Shown piece by piece: positions 14,728 through 21,837 of a stretch of 23,839 nucleotides of DNA. The DNA comes from a virus. How positions within the stretch are numbered: position 1 is the first letter of the stretch; the number at the start of each line of letters is the position of its first letter. A program made the translations under genes and the position numbers. The notes below the pieces were generated by a model that saw nothing but the letters and a program-made list of their open reading frames with translations, had not been told where the DNA came from and did no database searches. The stretch covers positions 1-23,839 of IMG/VR virus record IMGVR_UViG_3300020478_000068. The stretch is one strand, 5' to 3'.

Positions 14728-16391
14728 TTATATTCGAAAAGATTCGTTGGAAGAATTTCCTTTCTACTGGGAATAATTTCATCGAAATGGACCTTCGTGC
14801 GTCCACTGCTACACTTGTTATTGGTCAAAATGGTTCAGGGAAGTCCACAATGCTGGATGCCCTGTGCTTTGCTTTGTTCAATAAACCTTTCCGTAAGATC
14901 ACTAGAGGACAACTGGTCAATAGTGTGAACGAGAAGGGTACTATAGTGGAGATTGAGTTCACTATAGGTAGCTTAGAATATAAAGTAGTTAGAGGGATTA
15001 AACCGAATGTCTTTGAGATTTATAGAAACGGTTCTTTACTGGATCAAGATGCCGCTGCCAAGGATTATCAGAAATATCTTGAACAATCCATACTCAGACT
15101 CAACTTCAAGTCATTCACACAAGTCGTCATCTTGGGTTCATCCACATTTGTCCCATTCATGCAACTCTCCGCACCTCACAGGAGAGAAGTTATTGAAGAT
15201 TTACTCGACATCCAGGTCTTTTCCCAAATGAATTCACTCCTCAAAGACCGTGTGAAAGACACGAGAGAGGAGATGAAAAACTGTAAGCATGAACTTGCTA
15301 TGGTTCAACAGGAAGTTGACCTAAGAGAGGACAATATAAAGAATTTAGAGAGTCAATCAGGTGCATACACCAAGGCAAAGGAAGAACGTATGACATCTAT
15401 TGATACTGAGGTAAAAGAGTTGATGGATATAGTTCTGACACTCGAACCTAAGGTGGTTGATCTTGAGGAACACAAGAGTAAGTATGATAAATTGAAGGAA
15501 TATCGTACTAAAATCAAGCAAAACCTCACAAAATCACAGAAAGATATAGTTTTCTTTGAGAGCAATGATTCCTGTCCTACCTGTACTCAGACGATAGATC
15601 CAGCATGGAAGGAGGAGCATGTCAGTAAGATAAATGCTGGTATCGAGAAGTATAATGCTGGTGTAGATGACATCAGTGGTAAGATCAAGGCAACTATCAA
15701 GGAAATTAAAGCAACAGAAAAAATAAGCGAGGAGATCTCTGAGAAAAGATATACAATTAACTCTTTAATGAAGGAGCAATTTAGGATATGTCAGGAATTA
15801 AAGGAGGGTTCTCCTAACCTAGATAGTGAACGCGAATCACTAGAGGGATTAATCAGTGCTAGAGATGAGAAGCAGTCTATATGTTCCAATGTCAATCAAC
15901 GGAACGAGAACTATAAGGTTGTTGGAAATCTACTTAAAGATGGAGGTATTAAGACTAAAATTATTAGGAAGTTTATACCTACAATTAACCACAAAATCAA
16001 TAAATACCTTGCAGAGATGGACTTCTTCGTTAATTTCACACTTGACGAAGAGTTTAATGAGGTGATAAAATCACGGTACCGTGATGTCTTTACCTATTCA
16101 TCCTTCTCTGAGGGTGAAAAGCAGAAGATTGACCTAGCATTGCTGTTTACTTGGCGTTCGATTGCTAAACTAAAGAACAGTGCTAACACTAATCTCTTGA
16201 TACTTGATGAGGTTTTTGACTCTTCACTTGATACTTCCTCTACTGAGGAGTTATTGAAGATATTAAAGACCTTTAGGGAGTCAGCAAACATGTTTGTCAT
16301 ATCTCATAAGGGTGACGTGCTTCTTGACAAGTTCCCTAGGACTGTTAAGTTTAATAAAGAGAATGATTTTTCTCACATGAGTGAGGAGTAG
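14724..16391 (+). CDS. 46: Recombination endonuclease subunit gp46 (Rad50/SbcC family)
   Basis: This is the ABC-type ATPase subunit partnering gp47 in end resection. The 555-residue length is close to T4 gp46 (560). Walker A GQNGSGKS is at 34-41. Two long coiled-coil arms flank the zinc hook CPTC (Cys284 and Cys287). The ABC signature SEGEKQK begins at Ser462, Walker B LLILDEVFD contains Asp495/Glu496, and a final ISHKGD switch follows. All elements needed for an active Rad50-type ATPase are present. It starts with an ATGA overlap with the DUF3110-like gene. A 61-base gap after the stop holds no recognisable terminator. Confidence 0.95.
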   Translation: MIIFEKIRWKNFLSTGNNFIEMDLRASTATLVIGQNGSGKSTMLDALCFALFNKPFRKITRGQLVNSVNEKGTIVEIEFTIGSLEYKVVRGIKPNVFEIYRNGSLLDQDAAAKDYQKYLEQSILRLNFKSFTQVVILGSSTFVPFMQLSAPHRREVIEDLLDIQVFSQMNSLLKDRVKDTREEMKNCKHELAMVQQEVDLREDNIKNLESQSGAYTKAKEERMTSIDTEVKELMDIVLTLEPKVVDLEEHKSKYDKLKEYRTKIKQNLTKSQKDIVFFESNDSCPTCTQTIDPAWKEEHVSKINAGIEKYNAGVDDISGKIKATIKEIKATEKISEEISEKRYTINSLMKEQFRICQELKEGSPNLDSERESLEGLISARDEKQSICSNVNQRNENYKVVGNLLKDGGIKTKIIRKFIPTINHKINKYLAEMDFFVNFTLDEEFNEVIKSRYRDVFTYSSFSEGEKQKIDLALLFTWRSIAKLKNSANTNLLILDEVFDSSLDTSSTEELLKILKTFRESANMFVISHKGDVLLDKFPRTVKFNKENDFSHMSEE

Positions 16392-16452
16392 GATGGTAAA
16401 TGCCCTTCAGAGGTCTTATAGAGGCATCTAGGGGTCACACAATGGAGGTTTT

Positions 16453-16674
16453 ATGAAGCGTTCCTATACTAAAACAGATAAGAAAGGTCGAGAAGAAACC
16501 TGGGAGTGGGAGGAAACTCCTGAGGTTACAGCAGCACTAGAAAAACTACGTGCGACAGAGAGGTTACACGAGGACATTAAAAATGCAAGTACCAAACTGG
16601 CAACACCACAGCAAGAAGGAACCAAAACGCCACTTAAAGCCCCAAATGCTTCGCCAAGCAAGAGCAAGGGTTAG
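16453..16674 (+). CDS. Small charged protein, unknown function
   Basis: This 73-residue protein has a strong ribosome site (GGAGG at 16444-16448, four bases before ATG). The first ~45 residues (MKRSYTKTDKKGREETWEWEE and then a helical EVTAALEKLRATERLHEDIKNA) look like a genuine compact coding region. The rest (from about residue 46) is low-complexity Lys/Pro/Ser/Thr and lies over another good ORF in a different frame starting at 16583. No family is recognised. It follows gp46 in the same direction and is probably cotranscribed with it. Confidence 0.6.
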   Translation: MKRSYTKTDKKGREETWEWEETPEVTAALEKLRATERLHEDIKNASTKLATPQQEGTKTPLKAPNASPSKSKG

Positions 16675-16765
16675 ACAGTTTAAAAAGAGGCACATGAACC
16701 CGACCAAGCGTCGGGTTTCGTCGTATTATAGGGTCATGAACGAACGAAACTATGTCTGTTACTGA
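16583..16765 (+). CDS. Overlapping small basic protein (alternate frame)
   Basis: This 60-residue ORF lies in the +1 frame relative to the 73-residue gene and begins inside it. It has a well-placed ribosome site (GAGGA at 16570-16574, 8-base spacing). The protein is very basic; its N-terminal half (VPNWQHHSKKEPKRHLKP, then QMLRQARARVRQFKKRH) looks protein-like, with an amphipathic basic helix, and suggests nucleic-acid binding. The C-terminal ~22 residues read through a hairpin (16697-16717) and 14 bases into the VWA gene, so the true end could differ. It may be a real gene translated by coupling, or a chance ORF; I favour real because the other frame becomes low-complexity in the overlap. 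Confidence 0.45.
   Translation: MQVPNWQHHSKKEPKRHLKPQMLRQARARVRQFKKRHMNPTKRRVSSYYRVMNERNYVCY
16697..16717 (+). other. Hairpin upstream of the VWA/zincin gene
   Basis: An 8-bp perfect stem AACCCGAC/GTCGGGTT surrounds a CAAGC loop, 34 bases before the next start codon. It is followed by only three T bases, so it is a weak terminator at best. It could be an attenuator or an RNA stability/processing element controlling the large downstream gene. Confidence 0.5.
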
Positions 16766-18938
16766 AATTAAAGGACAACTAGCTCGACTCCTAGCAACGG
16801 AAAATTTGGTAGTTGAGCATCGTAAGTGTGAGACCGCATCATTTGATGTTGATAGAAGGATCCTTACACTACCCATCTGGCAAAATCTTGAGAACGTGGT
16901 CTATGACCTATTGGTAGGACATGAGGTAGGACATGCCTTATACACACCACCTACTGTTGATGCTGCTGTTTCTGAAGAATTACCCAAATCCTATGTAAAT
17001 GTCACTGAGGACGCTAGGATTGAGAAATTAATGAAGCGTAAGTTTCCTGGTCTTGCTAAGTCATTCTATAATGGATACAAAAGTCTACATGCACGTGACT
17101 TCTTTGGCGTATGGAATGAAGATATTGCACAAATGAAGTTGATTGACCGTATCAATCTACACTGTAAGATTGGTGCTGTTGCAATGATCCCATTTGATGA
17201 TGAAGAAGAGGAATATGTAGAGTTAGTTGAACTTGCAGAGACCTTTGAGGATGCTGTTGCTGCTGCTCAAGTTATCTGGGATCTAGAACAGTATAATAGA
17301 GAGCAAAATTCTGCTCCTTCACCTAAAACTGACATCCCAAACCCTAATCAAGCAGGTAGTACACCTGATGATGATCAAGAATTTGAGGTACCTCAGCAAC
17401 CAGAGAGAGGAGAGGATCCTCAGAAGTCTAAACCAGAGGAACAGGAGAAGGCAGACCTAGACACACCTAGTTACCAGACTGGAGGTGGTAAGCAGTCTGA
17501 TGAGGCAGTTACAGACACAGCATTCGAAGAGAATTTGAAGAAATCTGCATCACAAGATGAACATAGTGCACCAAGATACCTAGAAATTGCTGACCCAGAC
17601 CTAGAAAATTTAATCGTTGACCATAAGTACGTAGCCGAACAATTACGTATCTTCTGGTCAGAGTGTGACGGGGATCATTTCCTACAAATGAGGGAAGAAG
17701 AAGATAGAAAACCTGATTTTACTCATGTTGACTTAGATTATAAGAAGTTTGTTGATTCTAATACTCGTGAGGTTAATTACCTTGTAAAAGAATTTGAGAT
17801 GAAGAAGTCTGCTACTGCATATGCACGTCAGACTGTCTCAAAAACAGGCATTTTAGACATGAAAAAACTCCATGCTTATAACTGGAGTGAAGATCTATTT
17901 CTTAAGGTTACTAACACACCTGATGGTAAGAACCATGGTTTAATATTCATGCTTGATTGGTCTGGATCTATGGCACCATACATTCATGACACTGTAAAAC
18001 AACTGTTATCTCTAACAGCATTCTGTAAGAAAGTTGGTATTCCTTTTGAGGTCTATTCATTTGTATATGATCCTACATGGAATTCTTTACAGTATGAGTA
18101 TCCTGATCAGGCACCAGAACATACTGAACAAACCCCAGATACATACTATTTCCCTAAGGAGTATAGATTAATCAACTTACTTAGCAGCAGAACAAATGCT
18201 AAAGAGTACGATACTGAGTGTAAAAATCTATATCGTGTTAGTTATTGGTTCGGTAAGCGTGAATTATCTTACTGGGAGTTCCAAGCTTTCAAGACCTATC
18301 CTATGCCTGGTTTCTTTGGTCTAGGTGGTACACCTTTGAATGATGCAATTGCATCTTTACCTGCTCTAATACCACATTTCCGTGCTAAAACTGGTGTTGA
18401 GAAGACTAATGTTGTATTCTTAACTGATGGTGAATCTAATCAGGCAATGTATTGGGATCATAGTAGTGGAACTTACAATGATGGCAGGCATTGGGATAGA
18501 ACATTCCAAAGAGCTGTACGTAATAACCATTGTTTACGTAACCGTAGGAATGGTAGAGTGTATCCAGAACTTCAGGGTTGGTGGACTGCTACTCAAAGAC
18601 TTCTTGAGTACGTAAGAGATACATTTTCTGACGTTAATATCGTTGGTTTCCGTGTATGTCAACCTCGTGAAGCGAATAGATTGATTAGATATTATTCTGG
18701 GTGGGATGAAGCAGAACGTGTTACTGCTGATTTCAAGAGGAATAAGACTGCTATCGTTCGTGACTGTGGATATGACGAATTGTATCTAATTGCAGCGAGC
18801 AATCTTGATTCTGATGTAGAGTTTGAAGTGAAGGAGGATGCTACTAAGGCACAGATCCGTAGTGCTTTCAAGAAAACTCTTAAAGCAAAGGCATCCAACA
18901 AGAAAATCTTATCATCCTTTATAGGACAAATAGCATGA
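16752..18938 (+). CDS. Zincin-like / von Willebrand A domain protein, partner of the CobS-like ATPase
   Basis: The protein has 728 residues. The N-terminal ~190 residues contain HEVGH at 57-61, a zinc metallopeptidase signature, and a downstream TEDARIE (85-91) that could give the third ligand. Residues about 190-265 are a low-complexity Pro/Gln/Glu/Asp linker. The C-terminal half is a von Willebrand A domain: the MIDAS motif DWSGS (Asp402, Ser404, Ser406) and a VVFLTDGESN strand with Asp559. This architecture recalls CobT-type and other VWA partners of MoxR-family AAA+ ATPases, and a CobS-like ATPase is encoded 0.8 kb downstream. Its probable role is ATP-driven protein remodelling or proteolysis, not cobalt chelation, since no CobN-like gene is in view. 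The start at 16752 has no strong ribosome site. The gene overlaps the next one by ATGA. Confidence 0.85.
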   Translation: MSVTEIKGQLARLLATENLVVEHRKCETASFDVDRRILTLPIWQNLENVVYDLLVGHEVGHALYTPPTVDAAVSEELPKSYVNVTEDARIEKLMKRKFPGLAKSFYNGYKSLHARDFFGVWNEDIAQMKLIDRINLHCKIGAVAMIPFDDEEEEYVELVELAETFEDAVAAAQVIWDLEQYNREQNSAPSPKTDIPNPNQAGSTPDDDQEFEVPQQPERGEDPQKSKPEEQEKADLDTPSYQTGGGKQSDEAVTDTAFEENLKKSASQDEHSAPRYLEIADPDLENLIVDHKYVAEQLRIFWSECDGDHFLQMREEEDRKPDFTHVDLDYKKFVDSNTREVNYLVKEFEMKKSATAYARQTVSKTGILDMKKLHAYNWSEDLFLKVTNTPDGKNHGLIFMLDWSGSMAPYIHDTVKQLLSLTAFCKKVGIPFEVYSFVYDPTWNSLQYEYPDQAPEHTEQTPDTYYFPKEYRLINLLSSRTNAKEYDTECKNLYRVSYWFGKRELSYWEFQAFKTYPMPGFFGLGGTPLNDAIASLPALIPHFRAKTGVEKTNVVFLTDGESNQAMYWDHSSGTYNDGRHWDRTFQRAVRNNHCLRNRRNGRVYPELQGWWTATQRLLEYVRDTFSDVNIVGFRVCQPREANRLIRYYSGWDEAERVTADFKRNKTAIVRDCGYDELYLIAASNLDSDVEFEVKEDATKAQIRSAFKKTLKAKASNKKILSSFIGQIA

Positions 18939-19171
18939 CTACAATCAAAGCCAACTATCCAACCAGACATGCGTACCCATTGTACAAGTTCTACAATGAA
19001 CCTGAAGATTGGGAGAAGACTGGTAGAGTTAAGGTGGAATGTAAGGAGGGTAGGGTAGAGATTAAGGTCTTTGAGACTGATTCTATCCTAGTTCATACGT
19101 TAAATATATGGTCGGATGATGGACCTGTAGGTTGTCGTCTAACGGAGGAGTTAACACCAGTACAGGAATGA
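18935..19171 (+). CDS. Small protein between the VWA gene and the CobS-like gene, unknown function
   Basis: This 78-residue protein starts in an ATGA overlap with the VWA gene and ends in an ATGA overlap with the next gene. It has an N-terminal PTRHAYPLYKFYNEPEDWEKTG segment, a beta-type middle (RVKVECKEGRVEIKVFETDSILVHTLNIW) and an acidic tail. It looks soluble. No family is recognised. Its tight coupling suggests it is expressed with the VWA/ATPase pair. Confidence 0.65.
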   Translation: MTTIKANYPTRHAYPLYKFYNEPEDWEKTGRVKVECKEGRVEIKVFETDSILVHTLNIWSDDGPVGCRLTEELTPVQE

Positions 19172-19797
19172 ATATATTTGTAGTCCATGAGGATCCTTAT
19201 CTGGCAGCGTGTGCGTTGCCAGATAAACTTGTTGTAAAGATGCCAGTGGAGACTGCACAGATGTTAGCAGTCATTTATAGTCCACATATGCATGATATTG
19301 GTCCTTTATTCAAGGCAGATGGTACCCCATATAATACCAAGAAGGGAGCATGGAAGAACCATCCTTGTACTCAGTGGGCAGCAAAGAATAGACATAATAT
19401 TAACTGGTTATTACAGCATGGAATAGGGTTATGTGACGAATTTAGGTATAGATATGGTAAAGACCATGGATCAGAACCAGCGATACGACTTGCAGGTATG
19501 ATGTGGTCGGGTACCTGTTGGGAGAAACATTCTCCTTTCGTCAGATGTATGCCAGATGAGTTCAAAAACGATACCTCTATCAGTACAGTGGAGGCATATC
19601 GTAGGTATCTCTTATCAAAACCATGGGTAAAAGACAACTACCATAGGACAGATAGAAAACCGTCCTTTATTACGCACGAACCTGACGAATTCGATTATAC
19701 TATAGACATATTCAAACAAGATTCAAATGCCATTTCAACCAGCACCAGTGACAACCGAACAGATCTTGGATTACTTGACGGAATCCTTCGGAACTGA
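19168..19797 (+). CDS. Conserved marine-phage protein with DKLVVKM-E-AQML motif, unknown function
   Basis: This is a 209-residue protein starting at the ATG of an ATGA overlap; an in-frame ATG at 19132 would lie inside the previous gene. The N-terminus MNIFVVHEDPYLAACALPDKLVVKMPVETAQML and the later block GTPYNTKKGAWKNHPCTQWAAKNRHNINWLLQHGIGLCDEFRYRYGKDHG form a pattern I recognise from many phage proteins of unassigned function, with conserved His/Lys/Trp/Glu residues suggestive of an enzyme. The last ~24 residues are low-complexity and overlap the start of the CobS-like gene by 71 bases, an unusually long overlap here. Confidence 0.75.
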   Translation: MNIFVVHEDPYLAACALPDKLVVKMPVETAQMLAVIYSPHMHDIGPLFKADGTPYNTKKGAWKNHPCTQWAAKNRHNINWLLQHGIGLCDEFRYRYGKDHGSEPAIRLAGMMWSGTCWEKHSPFVRCMPDEFKNDTSISTVEAYRRYLLSKPWVKDNYHRTDRKPSFITHEPDEFDYTIDIFKQDSNAISTSTSDNRTDLGLLDGILRN

Positions 19798-20803
19798 AGT
19801 CGGTACTGCAGAACTATTAACAGCAGCAGATAAGTTTGGTGTTTCCTATGCTACTATTAAGAAAAGAATTAAGGATTATAAGATTGGTATCGGTAAGTGG
19901 AATTTAACCGTGCAAGAACTAGAAAAGGTATTCACTTCACCATCTGCACCAGAAAAGCAAAATCTTATACCTGCTAAGGATCCAAACTTCGTACCTTTTG
20001 GTAATTTTAATGACCTTAAGAGGGTACTTAAAGCAAAGATATTCTATCCTGTATTCATTACTGGTCTCTCAGGTAACGGTAAGACCTTTGGTGTAGAACA
20101 GGCATGTTCACAACTAAATAGAGAGTTAATTAGAGTCAATATTACCGTTGAAACCGACGAAGATGACCTTATTGGTGGGTTCCGTCTTGCTGATGGTAAC
20201 ACTGTGTGGCATAATGGTCCAGTCATCGAAGCTCTGGAGAGGGGAGCTGTCCTCCTTCTAGACGAAGTTGACCTTGCCAGCAACAAAATCCTATGCTTAC
20301 AGTCTATCCTAGAGGGTAAGGGTGTATTCCTTAAGAAGATTGGTAGGTACGTTCAACCTGCCAAGGGATTCACTGTGGTTGCTACTGCAAACACTAAAGG
20401 AAAAGGATCCGACGACGGACGTTTCGTTGGTACTAATGTACTCAATGAAGCATTCCTAGAGAGATTCCCCTTAACTTTCGAGCAAGAGTACCCAACACCA
20501 GTAAATGAGACTAAAATACTCAACAACTACTGTCATGAGTTGGATGCTTGTGACGATGAGTTCATCACACACCTAGTAAACTGGGCAGATATCATCCGTA
20601 AGACCTTTAAAGAGGGTGGAGTGGATGAAATCATTAGTACTCGTCGTCTAGTACACATCATCCGTGCCTTTGCGATCTTTAACAATCGTGTGAAGGCAGT
20701 AAACGTATGCCTGAACAGGTTTGATGATGAGACTAAGCAGTCATTTCTCGAATTATATGATAAGATTGATGCTGACGTTGACATAAACAACAATCTAGAG
20801 TAA
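19727..20803 (+). CDS. cobS: CobS-like (MoxR-type) AAA+ ATPase
   Basis: This 358-residue protein is of the type commonly annotated CobS in cyanophage genomes. Residues about 9-60 look like a small helix-turn-helix domain (AADKFGVSYATIKKRIKDYKIG). The AAA+ core follows: Walker A GLSGNGKT at 113-120, Walker B VLLLDE with Asp179/Glu180, sensor-1 ATANT near 220-223, and candidate arginine finger Arg246 in LNEAFLERF. The EDDLIGGFRLADGNTVWHNGPVIEAL insert before Walker B is typical of the CobS/MoxR group. True CobS drives cobalt insertion with CobT and CobN; here the likely partner is the zincin/VWA protein upstream. The start overlaps the previous gene by 71 bases; no in-frame ATG lies soon after it, so it was kept. 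Confidence 0.9.
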   Translation: MPFQPAPVTTEQILDYLTESFGTEVGTAELLTAADKFGVSYATIKKRIKDYKIGIGKWNLTVQELEKVFTSPSAPEKQNLIPAKDPNFVPFGNFNDLKRVLKAKIFYPVFITGLSGNGKTFGVEQACSQLNRELIRVNITVETDEDDLIGGFRLADGNTVWHNGPVIEALERGAVLLLDEVDLASNKILCLQSILEGKGVFLKKIGRYVQPAKGFTVVATANTKGKGSDDGRFVGTNVLNEAFLERFPLTFEQEYPTPVNETKILNNYCHELDACDDEFITHLVNWADIIRKTFKEGGVDEIISTRRLVHIIRAFAIFNNRVKAVNVCLNRFDDETKQSFLELYDKIDADVDINNNLE

Positions 20804-20806
20804 CAT
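20778..20806 (+). promoter_or_regulatory. Possible sigma-70 promoter before the clamp operon
   Basis: TTGACA at 20778-20783, a 17-base spacer, then TAACAT at 20801-20806 (four of six matches to TATAAT). The -35 and spacing are ideal but the -10 is weak. Transcription would start near 20813, at or past the first start codon of the next gene, so it would mainly serve gp45 and gp44. Confidence 0.3.
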
Positions 20807-20807
20807 C

Positions 20808-21125
20808 ATGACTATGAACAAGTATAGTGAATCAGAGATCTTGCGAGAGGTCTCTGATTACATTGGAAACACTTATCGTGGGCACTATTCTGTCGGTAAT
20901 GTTCAAACTTTGGATCTTATCGACTCAGTTGGTGACGCAGAAGCATTCTGTAGGAGTAACATCCTAAAGTATGCCTCACGGTATGATCGAAAGGGTACAG
21001 CACGTAAGGACATCATCAAGATTATCCATTATGCTATACTCTTACTCCATTTCAATGATAAGACCGCTAGAGCGCAGTCTATCAATGATGGAACTACAGC
21101 ATTCTCCGTTGATTACGACAAATGA
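20808..21125 (+). CDS. DUF3310-like protein
   Basis: This 105-residue protein contains the pattern GHYSVGNVQTLDLIDSVGDAEAFCRSNILKYASRYDRKG...DIIKIIHYAILLLHF (residues ~25-82). It matches the DUF3310 type (HY...G..t.dli...F...N.lKY..R..rKg...D..K..hY). Some DUF3310 proteins are related to the T7 gp1.7 nucleotide kinase, but activity here is not shown. An in-frame second ATG at 20814 is an alternative start; neither has a strong ribosome site. It lies four bases after the CobS-like gene and overlaps gp45 by ATGA, so it belongs to the clamp/clamp-loader transcription unit. A link to nucleotide supply would suit that position. Confidence 0.75.
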   Translation: MTMNKYSESEILREVSDYIGNTYRGHYSVGNVQTLDLIDSVGDAEAFCRSNILKYASRYDRKGTARKDIIKIIHYAILLLHFNDKTARAQSINDGTTAFSVDYDK

Positions 21126-21835
21126 GTATTAGTTTATCCCCATTTACACAAGATTTACTGAAGAATTTCAGTAATATCAACAAGTCAATAGTTATTGAAC
21201 CTGGTAACAAGATCAGTACAATCTCTATCAACAAAAATATTCTTGCACGTGCAACGGTTGAAGAGAGTTTCGAATATAAGATGGCATTCTATGATCTTTC
21301 TACTTTTCTTGGTGGAATATCATTGATTGATGAGCCACAGTTAAGCATTACAGATAAGAAGTGTAGTGTAAAATCTAAGAATGGTAAGTCTAGTACAACA
21401 TTCTACTATGCTGATCCAGATATAATCACATCTCCTCCTAAGAAGGAGATTGCTATGCCTGATCCAACATGTTCATTCGAACTTACAACAGATACGTTGA
21501 TGACTATTGAACGTGCTGCTAAGTTGTACATGGTACCAGATTTATGTGTGACTACACGTGGTCAGGATTTGATCTTAACCGTCACTGATAAGAAGAATGA
21601 TACCAGTAATGCATTTGAAATAGTAGTCGGTGAAGTATCCCCTGATGAGACCTTCTGTTATTGTATGAAGGTAGAAAACCTTAAGGTAATGTCTCAAGCA
21701 CAACGTGCTGGAAGATCCCTTAACTATCAGGTATCTCTATCAGATAAGAAGGTAGCATACTTTAAGGATCAGCAAGGAAATTTAGAATATTTTATAGCAT
21801 TAGAACCAGATAGTGAACTTCGTCATAAGGTTTAA
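21122..21835 (+). CDS. 45: Sliding clamp gp45
   Basis: This is the trimeric DNA polymerase processivity clamp, also the activator of late transcription in T4. The 237-residue length is close to T4 gp45 (228). Shared pattern: the N-terminal FTQDLLKNFSNINKSIVIEPG, then AFYDLSTFLGGISLIDEPQLSI near 55-76, a FYYADPDIITSPPKK block near 96-110, and the end segment NLEYFIALEPDS, which mirrors the NYVVALEADS end of the T4 protein. It begins in an ATGA overlap with the DUF3310-like gene and is followed two bases later by gp44. Confidence 0.93.
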   Translation: MSISLSPFTQDLLKNFSNINKSIVIEPGNKISTISINKNILARATVEESFEYKMAFYDLSTFLGGISLIDEPQLSITDKKCSVKSKNGKSSTTFYYADPDIITSPPKKEIAMPDPTCSFELTTDTLMTIERAAKLYMVPDLCVTTRGQDLILTVTDKKNDTSNAFEIVVGEVSPDETFCYCMKVENLKVMSQAQRAGRSLNYQVSLSDKKVAYFKDQQGNLEYFIALEPDSELRHKV

Positions 21836-21837
21836 TT

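Noticed and set aside
16752-20803. Cobalamin (B12) biosynthesis role for the CobS-like gene
   Set aside because: No CobN or other cobalamin gene is in the window and the nearby VWA protein carries a peptidase-like domain; the name is kept only as the customary label.
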